Assembly (NCBI GenBank): GCA_022702545.1
Contig: JAHRBC010000002.1
Span: 4,526,001 to 4,590,000, forward strand
Direction of reading: 5' to 3'
Source: Phycomyces nitens
Taxonomy: Eukaryota; Mucoromycota; Mucoromycetes; Mucorales; Phycomycetaceae
Length of the DNA: 64,000 bases
The position numbers were made by a program, and so were the translations under genes. The notes beneath the pieces were generated by a model, which made no database searches, was not told the DNA's origin, and worked only from the letters and a program-made list of their open reading frames with translations. Of the stretch, positions 10,872 to 23,440 are shown piece after piece (position 1 is the stretch's first letter; each line of letters starts with the position of its first letter).

Positions 10872-11405
10872 CACTACGGCTAAGAAATCGGCAGTTATCT
10901 ACCGTTTTGGTCACATAACTACCGTTTTTTTGGTGGGGCAAAATGGTGGATATGACCCTGTGTAAGGCGAATTTGGTAGTAGCTACCATTTTTATAGTGG
11001 CGAAAATTGGCAGATAACTACCGTTTTGGTCACATAACTACCGTTTTTCTTCACTAAAAAAACGGTAGTTATCTGCCGTTTTGGTAACATTGCTACCATT
11101 TGTTTGGTGGGGCAAAACGGTGGATATGACCCTGTGTAAGGCGAGTTTGGTAGTAGCTACCGTTTTTTGCTAATAAAAAATCGGCAGATAACTACCGTTT
11201 TGGTAACATAACTACTGTTTTTCTTCACTAAAAATACAGTAGATATCTGCCGTTTTGGTAACATTGCTACCGTTTGTTTGGTGGGGCAAAACGGTGGATA
11301 TGACCCTGTGTAAGGCGAGTTTGGTAGTAGCTACCGTTTTTACTAATAAAAAAACGGCAGATAACTACCGTTTTGGTAACATAACTACCGTTTTTTATCC
11401 AACCA
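10872..11405. repeat. Subterminal repeat array of element I, period 174 bp
   Basis: Three units with starts of the marker GGTGGGGCAAAA/CGGTGG at about 10932, 11106 and 11280, exactly 174 bp apart. Each unit carries several copies of ACTACCGTTTT and of its complement AAAACGGTAG, often as facing pairs. The same motif recurs near the opposite end (about 14455-14475 and 14705-14735) and in G and J. In CACTA elements such subterminal repeats bind the element's DNA-binding protein; that role here is inference. Confidence 0.8.
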
Positions 11406-13040
11406 AAAATGCTTCCGTTATACACTATAACCTCTCTTTTATAGTACTCTATTTGATAATGGGTTCTGCTATTCTTTTACAACCATTCTTTTGAAAGAAT
11501 GGTTTATTCTTTATTATAGAATGTCTTGATTTAATTCATACCGTATTTTGCGCACAATTATTATAGAAAAATACTTAAAACTAATGCTATTTAATATTAT
11601 AAAACATATATAGTACAAACCTTTGTTATAAGCTATACACGCATAATAATACTACGTTGATATACATTAGATGATCCTTAGCATTCATCAATTGCTAAAA
11701 ATTCATTGTGGTTAGAAAAAGAAGCGATCATATAAACCTAGTACATTATTTTGTATTGCTTACAAGTATATATTATGCTTGTCAATTACTATACCATGCC
11801 TCTTGTTTTGAATGATTATACTGAAAGGGATCTCCAGAAATAAACACTATATGTAATAGGAGGTCAATAGAATATGTACTGAAAAATTAGTTGAAGAATA
11901 ATATAATTATTAGACAATCGTCTTACCATAGAAAATCAACTTTGGCATATTCAAATCATATGATTCAAAACTGATTCGAATCTCATTGTAGCAAACAGAG
12001 TAATCAGCTCATTAGAAAAGAAAAGTGTATATCTTACAGAGATTGCAAAGTGTAAAAAGGACAAACCGTATTGTAATATAGCCGTAAAAAGTTTTCGCTC
12101 TTTTGTTTCTGGGGGAAAAAAGAGCGAGCTGCATTTCATTCCTAAATCAAAGGTAATTGAGCTAAAGATGGTTCAATCGGGATGTCAATCAGGTGTTTAT
12201 AACCGTGCCGATCTTACATGAAGGAGGCTCATTTGGTTTTAATTCAAAGAGTCATTGCAAAGACAAGACAAGAGAAGCAAAAAGAAAAAGAAAAAAGAAA
12301 GCACACTAAGCATATGCTAAAAATGCAACGGGGCCAATAAGAGTTGCCTAAAAGAACAATCTTAAACCCTTGTTTTATTGCTTAGCACTTACACAATACT
12401 CGTTTTTGGCGGTATAGAGCTATATTAAAGAGTAGAAATATTATATTGGCATTAGATTAGCAATAGATGATCAACAAAGCAATCACCCGTTGCACATCTG
12501 TCATGATTGCTAATTTGACGCCATCACCAAGTTGCAACATCTCATCTTCAAAAAAGAAAAGAACGACTTGCACTTTGCTGCTATATTGTGATAAATAATA
12601 TTGTATTAACTATAATGTGTATTCAAAACATATATTAAAGAGTCAACTTACTTTATTATTCTCTATTATTTATTTATGAGCTTGGTTATTGATTGTAAAG
12701 CCTTTTCCAAGTCTTTTGGTGCACAGCATTCTATAATATTTATATTGATTCTGAGATAGACCATTATATTATTTTATGGCCATAGGATAGTGTTCTCGTC
12801 AATTAAATAGTGTTTGATAATATAAGACCATGCTTTTAGTTGATGCCGCGATTCATAGTCAAAGGATGGTTTGAGAAAAATATTAACAAAAACAAAGGTT
12901 ATTCTCTAGGGTTCTCTTGTGGCGTATTTTTTGATCTTAATGATAAAGCATATTATGTAAATGAAGTTTACTCTTTTCTTTGAGACCACCACCTGTATCA
13001 ATTGCTAACTTACCAAGCTAATCAAGGTATTTGTCCAATA
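11406..13040. other. Interior of element I without a recognisable gene
   Basis: AT-rich sequence with only short open stretches and scattered stops on both strands. I see no domain, repeat family or RNA gene in it. Confidence 0.5.
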
Positions 13041-13720
13041 GATCCCTTTTTATACCAAATATCCATTTATAATAAATGAAAAATATATACAAACCAAACA
13101 CTTTAACAAACTATTGACTTTTGAATGTCCCTTTGGGTTGATCAATCTTCATTTGACTGCAAAGGTTTTTGGTAAAAATATTAATAAAATAGCTTGCTGT
13201 CCGATACTTGCCAAGCATGGATAATAACCATATCCTTTACATTGTGAACAAAGGAATGGCCCTTGTATCTTAATATAACTTTTGCGTTGCCAGATAAAAT
13301 AAAAACACAAGTTAAATCATAGTATAGTATTTTATTGTTGTTACAATCGATTATTACCTTTTCCATAAGATACACTTTAAGAATCTGCGCAACTTACTTT
13401 CCCAACAAGTTTATAGGAAGACTATATCTCGGTCTCTTATAAACTATTCAAAATTACCTGACACACCTTTTTTCATATAATAAATCGCCGAGGCCCATTA
13501 CAAAGCTGTTCCACTCAATTCATAGAGAGAATTATAAGTAAACTGGATAAGCTCATTAGATACTTTGAAATTCGCGGCTATATCAATATAGCAATGAGTA
13601 TGTATCTTAATATTAAACTTTTGTAACCACATACATATACTAAAGCTCGTTTTTGGGATATTTTCAATGGGAGAAGTGGTGACCAACTGTGTAAGCTTTT
13701 CAGTCAATTTTTCTATTTAA
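13041..13720 (-). pseudogene. Possible Copia polyprotein remnant inside element I
   Basis: Short minus-strand pieces are shared with element J (63330-63980, plus strand). One reads close to NIFTKNL, like the end of a Copia RNase H region, and others (13181-13375 and 13498-13707) are 64-69 codons long. Frames change often and nothing is intact. The family call is tentative; the sharing of this block between I and J is the firmer observation. Confidence 0.3.
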
Positions 13721-14763
13721 ATATTAATGTTATACATGGCATAAGAATAGTATAAATGAAGTTCTGTTTAGTTATTACCTGTGACATACTGATTTGAATG
13801 CTATGGAGGTTGATTTTTCCACTGTCATTGTTAATGTCCATCATTGGACGGATTCAACTTTGCATTCTTCATTTAAATACCCAATCGGCAAGATTAGCAC
13901 CAACAATCACCACCCAACACCCCCTTGTCCTTGTAGAAAATAAATATAGTATTAGTAAAAACACAAAGTAAGAATCACTTGCTATTTGTACATGCTTACC
14001 TAGTAATCACAATATAACTAATGAAAACCAGCTCATTAGTATTGTTCATCTCTACTTTTAGTATAGAGATTAAGACTCTAGTCAATACTTTGTTACTTTA
14101 GAAAAAACTCATGAAGGAGCACGGCATTGCAAACGATGACTTGTATGTAGCAGAAATAAAGTAGCAGCCCGTACTTTGTATAACGGGCTATATACTACAA
14201 CCGACATTTGCAGTTGTTAATGTAGATGACGTCCAACATCAACGACTCAATCAATACCTACCAGACGGAAATAATTCTATTTTATTGCACTGTACTACAT
14301 ATTCAAGAATAATTGACGCGTCACCATGAGTAGCCTCTCTATTCTATAATTCATTCTTTATAATGCCCTCTCTATGCTTCTTTATATTATTATATGGACA
14401 CCAAATAAAATAAAGCAGCTAATAATGTCAAAAACAAAAATTCGGTTTCAAAAAACGGTAGTTATGTTACCGTTTCGTTCACACAGGACAAAAATTATTT
14501 TTCTCAAGAATGCACAACATCTTCAACACCAAATAAAATGCTCATTTCGATAAACAACGTTACTAAAAATTTTACGAGCCCTTTCTATGGTACTACAACT
14601 ACCTCATTGCCAGAGGAAAAGAGATTCCATGCGACTTTTATGAATCGGGATTGATGACATTACCTTTCAACCACAATCTGCGGAGAAAAAGCAGTCTAAA
14701 ATCAGAAAAAACGGCAGTTATGTTACCGTTTCGGTAGCTGTTCCCACTCCTCTCGCCGTAGTG
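13721..14763. other. Right arm of element I with decayed end of a G-type gene
   Basis: The arm matches J 62282-63330 in reverse. A stretch at about 14110-14260 resembles G 20540-20710, the last exon of the G transposase-like gene, but without an open frame. Facing ACCGTTT motifs lie at about 14455 and 14710-14735 next to the terminal CGCCGTAGTG. Confidence 0.55.
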
Positions 14764-14885
14764 TATCAATCTAATATTTTAATCAATCTTAAAAATGTAT
14801 TGATAAAAGAACAGATAGTAAAGTAAAACAAGAAAAATAAGCATTACGTGGCTGATGTTTGTGATCAAAAATGCAATTTTTTTTA

Positions 14886-17800
14886 TTAAGTGACAACTTT
14901 TCTAGGTAATAGAATAATTAGGCGTTTTTGAGACCCTTGTTGGAGATTGTGAGTTGTCAATGCAAAGCAAGAATGCAGATGATGTACTGGAATAATACAC
15001 TCAACAGTCTCCTCTAAAAACCCCTTCTCCCACAGCTCCAGACCTTGGTTTATCAATGGTTGATATCTGCCAGCATTATACATCGGAAACCATTTGACAA
15101 AAGCAAAAGTAGAAACTCTTTCAATTCTACCAATCTTGATAACATGAGTAAATAAATACTCAATCTGGCCGAGAAATGCAACAAATTCACTTGTTGAATT
15201 GTCCAGAAACAAGACTTGTACAAAAGAACCGCACTTTTTCTTTTCACCACTCCAATACTCTTGTCCTAGCAACGAAATCTTCTTCACCTTGCAAATCTGG
15301 TCATTGATATAGACATGCCCTCCAAGTGGGATGCTATCCGTGGCACAGAAGGAAATGCCAGTGTCTTGGTAAGTCTTGTTATAAAATTCGACCAAGTACT
15401 TATAATGATTGCCAGTCATTATAGATAAAGGCGACAATTTCAATGGCAACGAGGTCAATGGCAGGGCTTCACTTCCAGTGACATTAAACCATGGATTGGT
15501 GGCAGCTTGGAGGAACATGTTGAGGTTGAATTGAAGATGTGGAGGGTGGCCGTACTCAGAGTTCACCAAGGATCTGACAGGCGTCAGTGCTATTTGAGCA
15601 ACTTCTTGGAGAAATTCTACCATGGGTGGTGAAAGTTTGGCAGAATAGAACTGAAGAAAGTTGCTGATGAATCCCTTTTCCAAGAAGACCTTCATGAAAG
15701 TGACCTTGAATCCATTGCAGCGATTTATCTTGATGTTCTTGAGCTTGCCATTGTATTGTTCAAAGCTATACAACCAGAATGCATAGACAGGGCCAAAGTC
15801 AAGCATGGACTCACGTAAGTGCATATGCAGATGCATGTTTGGCGTGATATTGACAGTTCCATACAATATCTCACACTTTTCACCAAAATCACCAAGGAGC
15901 TGGTGTGCTTCGTCTATACTCTGGGTCATGACAGATGGTCCTGTCAATAGGTGACATGCATCAACGAATACTAGCCAGTTATTGTAGTCTGTTTCTGGCA
16001 AAGCATTCTCCAGGACAACCAGTGAATACACAAGACACCACAATTGCCACTCGTCTGCTTTCATATATGGGAACCCAGAAGCAATTTTGTTGGACAATAC
16101 AGCATATCCAGGAGGAACAAGAATGGAATCTGCCAGATGTTGCATGCAGGCAAGAGTGGTGCTGGGAAAATAACCGAGGTCTCTCCAAATGTTGACCATC
16201 CGTTTGGCTGTGCCAAGAAACAAGTTGTGCATAGGATCCACAATTGTACACTGGACAGGATCAAAGTAGTGTAGGCGATGCAATTCAGAATACCGGGTAC
16301 CATTGTGCTTCTCCAACTCTGCTCGTTCAACGTCTGATTCTGCATTGAACCACATTTCGGCATGCACAGCATTGGTTGCCTTTTCTCTTGGTGTCCAATT
16401 ATCAACGTCAAATCCAGAGTAATCGATCTTGCTTGATCCATCGATCACCAAAAATTGATGTGCACACTTGTGACAGGCATTGGTGCTTGCATGCCCTGTA
16501 AATCCCGCAGTTTTTCTTGCAGCTGGTATATTGCAGGCAACACACATGAGAGCAGCACGAACACGAATACCACCAGGGAACATGGCCGTCTTGATTGTCA
16601 TTCTACTGTAGAAGTCAACCAACTCGTCAACAAGAGGCTCAAGAAAGTTGTTCATCTGATCAGTCTTTGCTTCCTTTGGCCCTGGCATGACACCAATAAG
16701 AATGATATTTTCTGGCTTCATCCTTTCTTCCCTGGGCAAGTTGTTGATTGACAGATACAACGCACCACTGGCATGAGTGCACCCATCGAATGGCTGAAAC
16801 CAATCCACATTCAATGTCAACATGAGAGAATAGTTATCATCAACAAATGGCATATCGTTATCATCGAGCAACTCATTCCACATTGCACTATCATACATGT
16901 CAAGGAAGATGTTCTCAATGGTCTCTCTTGATCTCCATTGCAACATCTTGTCCTAAAATCCAGGCTTACAGAGATACTGTGTCAAAGTGTTCTTGAGCAA
17001 ATTGTATGAGAACACCATGAACGGAATAGGATCTCTGGCTAATGAATTGTGGAAAAGAGAATTGTTGCAAATTTGGGCTTGTGTGGTGGAATACTTCTTG
17101 AACGTGCATGTTGGCTGATGATTGTCTGGCAAGTAGATTGCAAAGCACTTGTTGCAAACGGTGTACTTTACAATGCCTTTGGTCATTACATCAAATCCAG
17201 TCATTGCTTTCAAGGCGTTGACAGTAAGAGGCAGGTCAGCATCCTTCTCAAATGCAACAAGAAGATGGCGGAAGAATTTGAGCATGGCCAATCCTCCTGT
17301 TTGCACCAAGTAGAATGCTTGGAAGATAATGCCAAAGATGGCCATGAACTGGCTGGTTTGGGACATGTCATGAATTTTCAGGGATCCAACTACAAAGGAA
17401 AGTATATGATAAATAACTTGTATACAATTAAATATGTTTGTATTTTATGTATACATACTTGAAGCCATCATTTGTTCAAAACCATTGCCGCGATCAATCT
17501 CAGTCTCATCTTCATTGCTAGATTCATCATTTGAATTGGAATCCTCATTGTCAGCTGCAATGAGTGATGACTCATCATCTGATTCCTCCTCAACGTCAAA
17601 AACATTGTCTTCTCTCAAGAAAGGTATCTGTTGTCCAGTAGTTTCGACTGACATGATAGAAAAGTTATCTTCATCTATAATAAAATAAAAGTTAGTACCT
17701 GTAATTGATAACCAAAATATATCGCACTTACAATCAATAAACTCATTAGAAACATCAGGCATTATGATATCTGACTCTTCTTCAACTGTGCTTCTGACAT

Positions 17801-18020
17801 TGGCTGTAATAATTAACAACAAACATTATTAGATTATGAATAACGATATACAATTTCACTTACAATCATCTCTATCCTTGGGACCAATGCTTGACACATT
17901 ATCAGAATTCTTATGGCGCATGAATGTCTGTGCATTCTGCAATATTCCATCGGCTGTATATTTGGTACAGGCCAAACATTTGCACAGGAGGTTGTATGTT
18001 TCGTTTTTAATGTTATTCAT
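14886..18020 (-). pseudogene. Plavaka/Tnp2-like transposase of element A with a premature stop
   Basis: Exons at 18020-17864 (157 nt), 17803-17732, 17674-17459 and 17389-14886, the same lengths as in B. Exon 1 encodes LLCKCLACTKY, the Cys-rich module, and exon 3 is acidic. The last exon carries DIPAARKTAGF, DPMHNLFLGTAKRM and FEQYNGKLK. A TAG at 16953-16955 replaces a Glu codon of B and cuts the protein about 190 residues in. Downstream the frame is open to 14886. The exon-2 acceptor, broken in B, is a normal CAG here. Confidence 0.8.
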
Positions 18021-18622
18021 AATAAAGATTATATGAGCAAGAGGTATTATATTTGGCTCTTTTTTATATGAATTGTATTTCAGAGCAAGACAATATATAT
18101 TATTAATCCTATTATCAAACACACCATTTATTCATCATTGTCTTTTCATATCTGGGCTTTGAATCAATCTCCCTTAATATTTATAAGCATTACAAACCCA
18201 ATCTCTTACATTCAAAAAAAATTGGTGGATTACTAATGGGGCCAAAATTATTAATCATCCTTGAATATTATTTTTTATTTTAAAATATTGGTCATTATTA
18301 TTACATACACATCGATTCATCTTAAATATATTGAATGTTTTGTCTATAAAATCAATAAAAAAGCAAGAATCGTAAAAATTGATATAGTTTATAAAAATGA
18401 AAAAAAATAGTACCAATTTTATTTATTTGTTTTGCAAAGTCATTTAAAATGTGTGCTATTTTGCATCAAATCTGCGATTTAGAGCTCATATATGAAATAA
18501 AATGCGAAATTAGGTCTCATCATTAAAAAATCATCAAAATGATGGAGTTAGAATTCATTTTTAAAAATTCGTAATAATTCAAAATCTCTAATTCTGGCTA
18601 ATACAACCCTTCTTTTGCAGTG
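18021..18622. other. Right arm and terminus of element A
   Basis: AT-rich 5' flank of the transposase gene, almost identical to 28208-28810 of B. It ends in the terminus whose complement begins CACTGCAAAAGAAGG. No gene is seen. Confidence 0.6.
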
Positions 18623-18975
18623 ACATCCAGGCATTGTTTGTTGAGGAAAAGACAGAGGCAGTGTATGCATATGTTGGAGAGATTCAGTATCTATTTGTTC
18701 ACAAATTTAGTCCTGCTGTTTCTTCTTTGCATCGTGGAAATACCTACAACAGTCAACACACCTTTGCTTTTGTAAACTGGTTCAAGACCACATCAGACAC
18801 CACCAGAGAGGTTGAAGGAATTGAGGTTCACAAGGATGAATTTTCAGCTCTTGACTTTCAAAGCATTCTTCCTGTCCATCGGATTCTCCTGCCTGTTGCA
18901 ATTGTGGATTATAAATCTAGTAGTAACATTAACAAAAAGCTAGTTGTCCCTTTGCCTAGAAAGGTTTCTGCCTAA
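18623..18975 (+). pseudogene. C-terminal fragment of a Plavaka-like transposase (remnant C)
   Basis: The frame enters directly at the A boundary and reads DIQALFVEEK, then VGEIQYLFVHKFSP, HTFAFVNWF and ILPVHRILLPVA, ending in LPRKVSA. These match the last 115 residues of the transposases in B, D and E. The upstream 85 percent of the gene is absent. The fragment itself shows no stop. Confidence 0.75.
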
Positions 18976-19070
18976 ATATATTTATCTTATCTCTCTTGTT
19001 CTTAATCATAACTTCATAGTTTGTTTTGCGAATCATGTGTTTAAAAAGTAAAAAAGATAAAAACAAAGAT

Positions 19071-20045
19071 TTATTCATTTTTGAATACCCAGGCAGGCAA
19101 ATTCAAAGTCAGGTGACTTGGGGCAGGAATCTCCTTGATCATTTTTTGCTGTCTGGGCATTCCTGTCTTTGTCTTTGTTGATGACCATCTCAGGTCATCC
19201 TCTCTTGCAAGATGGTCAATGACCTCCAGAAGCCGGTTCAACTATATTAAATTTATCAGTCTTTTCTCATCAATCAGCACATCACTCTACAAAATATTAA
19301 TTACCTCATCGCTTCTCCAACTGGGAGGAGCAACACAGAGAACACGCATGCTAATACCAGGCGCAAAATCTTCCCTGTCTGATTCACCATCAGACATCAC
19401 ATCCTTCTGGAGGACATGGAGATAGGCCATCTCATCAGGGTTTTCAGGCTTATGGCCCATCTCCTCATCGATTGCCCTCCAGTGACGTTTGTAGGCCTCC
19501 ACCCTGCGCAAGTGGATCTATAAAAATTTTCAGATTAAATTAAAAATATCAAATCGTCTTTATACTAACCTCTACAAGCCTGGTATTAGCCCAAACCTTT
19601 CTCTTCTTGGCAGAAGCTTGCTCTTCACTCATGTTTGAAGTGAGATGGTAGTACTTGTAATTGTTTTTAATTTTTTGCACTACCATGCCAGGCCAAAAAC
19701 CAGCAGCACAAGGCTGTGAGAGAATGTAGTCTCTCAAGTAGTTGATGACCCTGACATTGTCTGGGTGATTAATCTTCTTGTCCTTATTCCATTTCTGTTT
19801 GCCTTCATTCTCGGCAATCAGAGCAGGATCGTTAGACGTGAGGTTCTTCTTCCACATCTTCTCATTAATGAATTCCTAGATATAATTTATTAGAAAATAT
19901 TTTTAACAAAATAATAATAATATTCATACCAAGACAATCGCACTCATATCACTAGTACCAAGTGAGCTGGAGGGGCCAACAGAAGGAGCCATTCCAATGG
20001 GACCAGCTTGGCCAAGAGGGAGCTGGCTCTGGACATCACTGGCAT
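19071..20045 (-). pseudogene. Accessory gene of remnant C, exon 1 cut by element G
   Basis: Exons on the minus strand: 20045-19930 (start missing), 19875-19570 (306 nt), 19517-19305 (213 nt) and 19241-19071. The 306-nt exon has exactly the length of the matching exon in D, E and F, and exon 3 ends in the shared PPSWRSDE motif before the intron. The last exon closes with a short LPAWVFKNE tail, like LPPWVIRN in D. All frames are open. I do not recognise the protein; a DNA-binding partner of the transposase is a guess. Confidence 0.65.
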
Positions 20046-21107
20046 CACTACGGCGAGAGGAGTGGGAACAGCTACCGAAACTGTAGCATAACTACTGTTT
20101 TTTATGATTTTAGAGCACTTTATCTCCGCAGATTGTGGTTGAAAGGTAATGTCATCAATGCTGATTCATAAAAGTCGCATGGAATCTCTTTTCCTCTGGC
20201 AATGAGGTAGTTGTAGTACCATAGAAAGGGCTCGTAAGTTTTTAGGCAACGTTATTTATTGAAATGAGCATTTTATTTGGTGTTAAAGATGTTGTGCATT
20301 TTTGAGAAAAATAATTTTTCGCCTGTGTGAACAAAACGGTAGTTATGCTACCGTTTTTTTGAAACCAAATTTTTATTTTTGACATTATTAGCCATTTTAT
20401 TTTATTTGGTATTGATATTTATAAGTAAAGAAAAAAGAAAAGGAAAATTTTAATAAAGTGGCACGGTTGCCTCTGGTCACACACAGATTTTCATTAAACA
20501 CATAATATGGTGCAATGACAAAGAACTGATTACTACTTGGAGGGTACTGGATGAGCCCAACTTGATGCTGAATGTCATCCACATTAACAGCATATTTTGG
20601 CTGGGTTGTTTGTCCAGTTGAGCTGTGTGACCGCCGTATTACGATTGGCACAGATGAGTCATGGGCTGCTGTACCATGCTCTTTCATCACTTCAATGAAT
20701 GCCAGAAAGTGCGGTGTGCCATCAACCTCTTTATGCTCAAAATAAAATTCCATGGTGCCAACAAACCAGCTTTGAATAGTTATATTGCGACGGCTAGATA
20801 AAAATATAAAAAATGCGAGTGATCTCTATTTTGTATTTTGACTAATACCAATACTCACTTTCTGTACGGACAGGTAAACATCACATGATGATTGCCACGT
20901 CTGGTCTTGTTTTTTATTCTTCGGTACATTCATGAAGCATGCACGGTTGAATTTTTCCAAATATAAGAAGCAACAACAATCATTGGGTCATCAAGTTCAA
21001 TACTGTTCATAACACTGTTTCACACATAGTACTTTGCCAAAGTATTCTTGACAACAGGGCTGCTGACACCTTCCACGTCATTATCATTCAAGCTGGCATG
21101 TCAGTTG

Positions 21108-23440
21108 CACTGCAAAAGAAGGGCCATTTTAGTATACTGATATTTATAAAATTCTTGACTGAATGATAAAGATTTGATATAAAATTTGCCAAATTTTTTA
21201 ATATTAAATTTTTAGGATTCGTTGTCTGAATGATTCCAATCAGTATACTGAAACGTCAAAGTGCAAAAAGCAAAAGGTGGGTTATTTTTTTTGTGCTTTT
21301 TTTTGTCACGAAAATTGGGGGGTTTCTTTTTTTTTCGTCCCATATTTTCTAGCCCCGAAGGATTCAGTTCTTTAAATTACTTTATATAGGTTGCTCTTTT
21401 CAATATTAAAGCAGTGTTCTCATAGGATTCAGTATGAATTCGGTATGAATTCATGGCAGATACAGGCCAAAGATGTAGTTTATAATAGTTTTTATTGGAT
21501 AAAAAAAGCTTTTCTAATGTTTTCTATTCATTCTCATTTCTACTCCCTCCTAATTTTATTGCTGTTGTGGGTAGAAATAAACTTGGAAAGATACGAAAGA
21601 ATTCGTGAGAACTTGTGTAGGGTGTTTATTCCTAAGAAAAAAGGTTATGTTTCTACACAGAACTAACTACTGATATTTATATGTTTTCTGATTTATAATT
21701 CAGTATATGCTTTGGTAATATTTATCACGATGAGTCATCTTCCAGGAGTATTGTCTTTCTGGAAAGATCCAGAGAGACCTATTGATATGATACTTCTCCA
21801 GTCAGATCAGCCAGAGAGCTTTGGTAAAGAAGAGCATTTATGCTATTGGTAATATTTTAATATTCCGACCCAGATACTCGGGTAATGTTTTTAGAATTAT
21901 TAATTCATTGTAGTTGTAGTCTCTCAATCAAGTATTCATATAATCAACGAAATATGTAGATGGAATATGATGATGCCATTAGATAAATATGTGTATATCT
22001 GTATATCCCATATTATGGTGATAACAATAATAATAATAAATAATAATCAATTATGTGTATGATGATCTGTGTATTGGATAATCTCATAAAGCCAGATCCG
22101 TTTGACTGGAATAGCTGAGGATATTATTTTATCCTTCAGTCTTACTCTCAGATTCAGCAGTGATCAATACTCATTTACAACAATTGCCTAATATGCTAGC
22201 CTTGCCCTTTTCTCAATTGGATGGGTATTCTTTTACTCATCCGGAGAATATATGGGTTACCCTGGTCTACTAGACCTCCCCTACCTTCCTTTGTTACTCG
22301 CTGCGGCACTGCTTACGTGGGTGTTTGTTTTCTTTTGAAAAAAAAAGGGTGGCTAGATAATTTTCATGGGTGTATTTTAGCAGACTGTAAAATAATTTGA
22401 ATGGAACAACAATACTTACATTGGTATTTATATCGAGAAAACTTGAATACTTTGATAAATGGTATAAAAAATTTCGGTAATATCTATTAAGAATATGTCA
22501 GGAAAATAATATAAACGTTGAGTGGTTATATACTTACTTGGTCATCAGTGTAATGGGCGCAATGGGCGCAATGGCCAACCAGATGAAGAATATTTCGATT
22601 ACATCTATTAGATAAGAGATTAGTAAAGTAATATAAGGGCTGAAAGGTTGTATACTTACTTGGTAATGGGTATAGCAGACACAATTACTGACCAGATGAC
22701 ATGGAATCGGCATATACCAGATGACCGAAAAAATTCTAATGAATGGAACGAATGTTAATAAAGCATGTCTAGTGTATAAAGGAGTGTCATCATACCATAA
22801 TATACAGCAAAGTGCTCCTCTGTATTTGTTTGTAATGGGAGGCCGTGAATTACTAAGCAGAGCAATGAGCTTGTGGAAACTGAATGAGATAATAAAAAAG
22901 AACATTACCAGTATACCAGAGTTATTGACATAAACCAGCAGCCCTTGTATGGATATAGAAAAGAATATCTGGACAAATATAAAGTCATGATGAGTAAAAA
23001 TTTTTTTAAAAGAGAATGATGCTTACCATGCCGAAAAGTAAAGGAAAGGAAAAGAAAAGAAAAGAACAAAGGTTGAAAGCAATAATCCAATAGAGATCAA
23101 TGGCGATATTGAGTGTCCCAAACGTGACGTGGAACTAATAAGCCCACTTAATAAAACGATTTGTATTTTTGAAACAGAGCCCAAATATTACAAATGGATT
23201 AGTCAGTGCAAGCAAATTAAATGGATTAGCCAGTTGAAGCAGATTACTAAGTATACCTGACAGCATAATGTAAGCAAAGATCAAAATACTATAAAACCTC
23301 TTTAGAAAGAAGTATACTTTTTAATTACTTTTAATTACTTTCTCATGTATGTATTATTTACGGAATATTTCAAAATCTATTGGAAAATAGATATTCATAA
23401 TCAACAAACCTCACACTTTAATATATTTTTCTAGTATTCA
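21108..23440 (-). other. Left arm of element B, possible third gene
   Basis: 2.3 kb without a clear gene. The part from 22511 is shared with A. On the minus strand, hydrophobic stretches (22534-22905, including LISYLIDVIEIFFIWLAIA) sit beside ACCAAGTAAGTATA donor-like sites at about 22528-22540 and 22653-22666. This is the same place and direction as the small-exon gene of D, E and F, but I could not join the pieces into one frame. Confidence 0.3.

Larger units (their letters stand above)
10872..14763. mobile_element. Element I: 3.9-kb CACTA-like non-autonomous transposon inserted in element A
   Basis: The ends are CACTACGGC at 10872 and GCCGTAGTG ending at 14763, flanked by TAT on both sides. 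Element B shows the unoccupied site: the bases left and right of I join with one copy of TAT. The terminus and 3-bp duplication fit the CACTA/CMC group. No long reading frame is present. The right third matches, in reverse, element J from 62282, and the last 370 bases match the start of G at 20046. I read it as a deletion derivative of a G-type element. Confidence 0.85.
8438..18622. mobile_element. Element A: CMC transposon of the B type, left arm lost, split by element I
   Basis: The sequence matches element B (22511-28810) closely from 8438 to its right end CTTCTTTTGCAGTG at 18622, apart from a 3.9-kb insertion at 10872-14763. The left arm of B (21108 to about 22510) has no counterpart, so A was truncated on the left near the Tc1-like element. 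A carries the same two convergent genes as B, both interrupted by stops. The right end cuts into the transposase remnant C. Confidence 0.8.
18623..20045. mobile_element. Remnant C: 3' halves of both genes of a Plavaka-like element
   Basis: A transposase 3' end on the plus strand and an accessory gene on the minus strand face each other with about 95 bases between them, the arrangement of D, E and F. The left side is cut by the right end of element A and the right side by the left end of element G at 20046. So C is the oldest of these three insertions. Confidence 0.75.

Noticed and set aside
10872..11405. CRISPR-like array
   Set aside because: The units are 174 bp, internally repetitive and located at a transposon end; there are no unique spacers, and the sequence is eukaryotic with spliced genes.
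18209..18600. Dense stop-free AT-rich stretches and repeated AAAATTGGTGGA-like words as a possible regulatory RNA
   Set aside because: The same stretch is simply the shared arm of elements A and B; no stem, promoter or conserved structure can be shown by eye.
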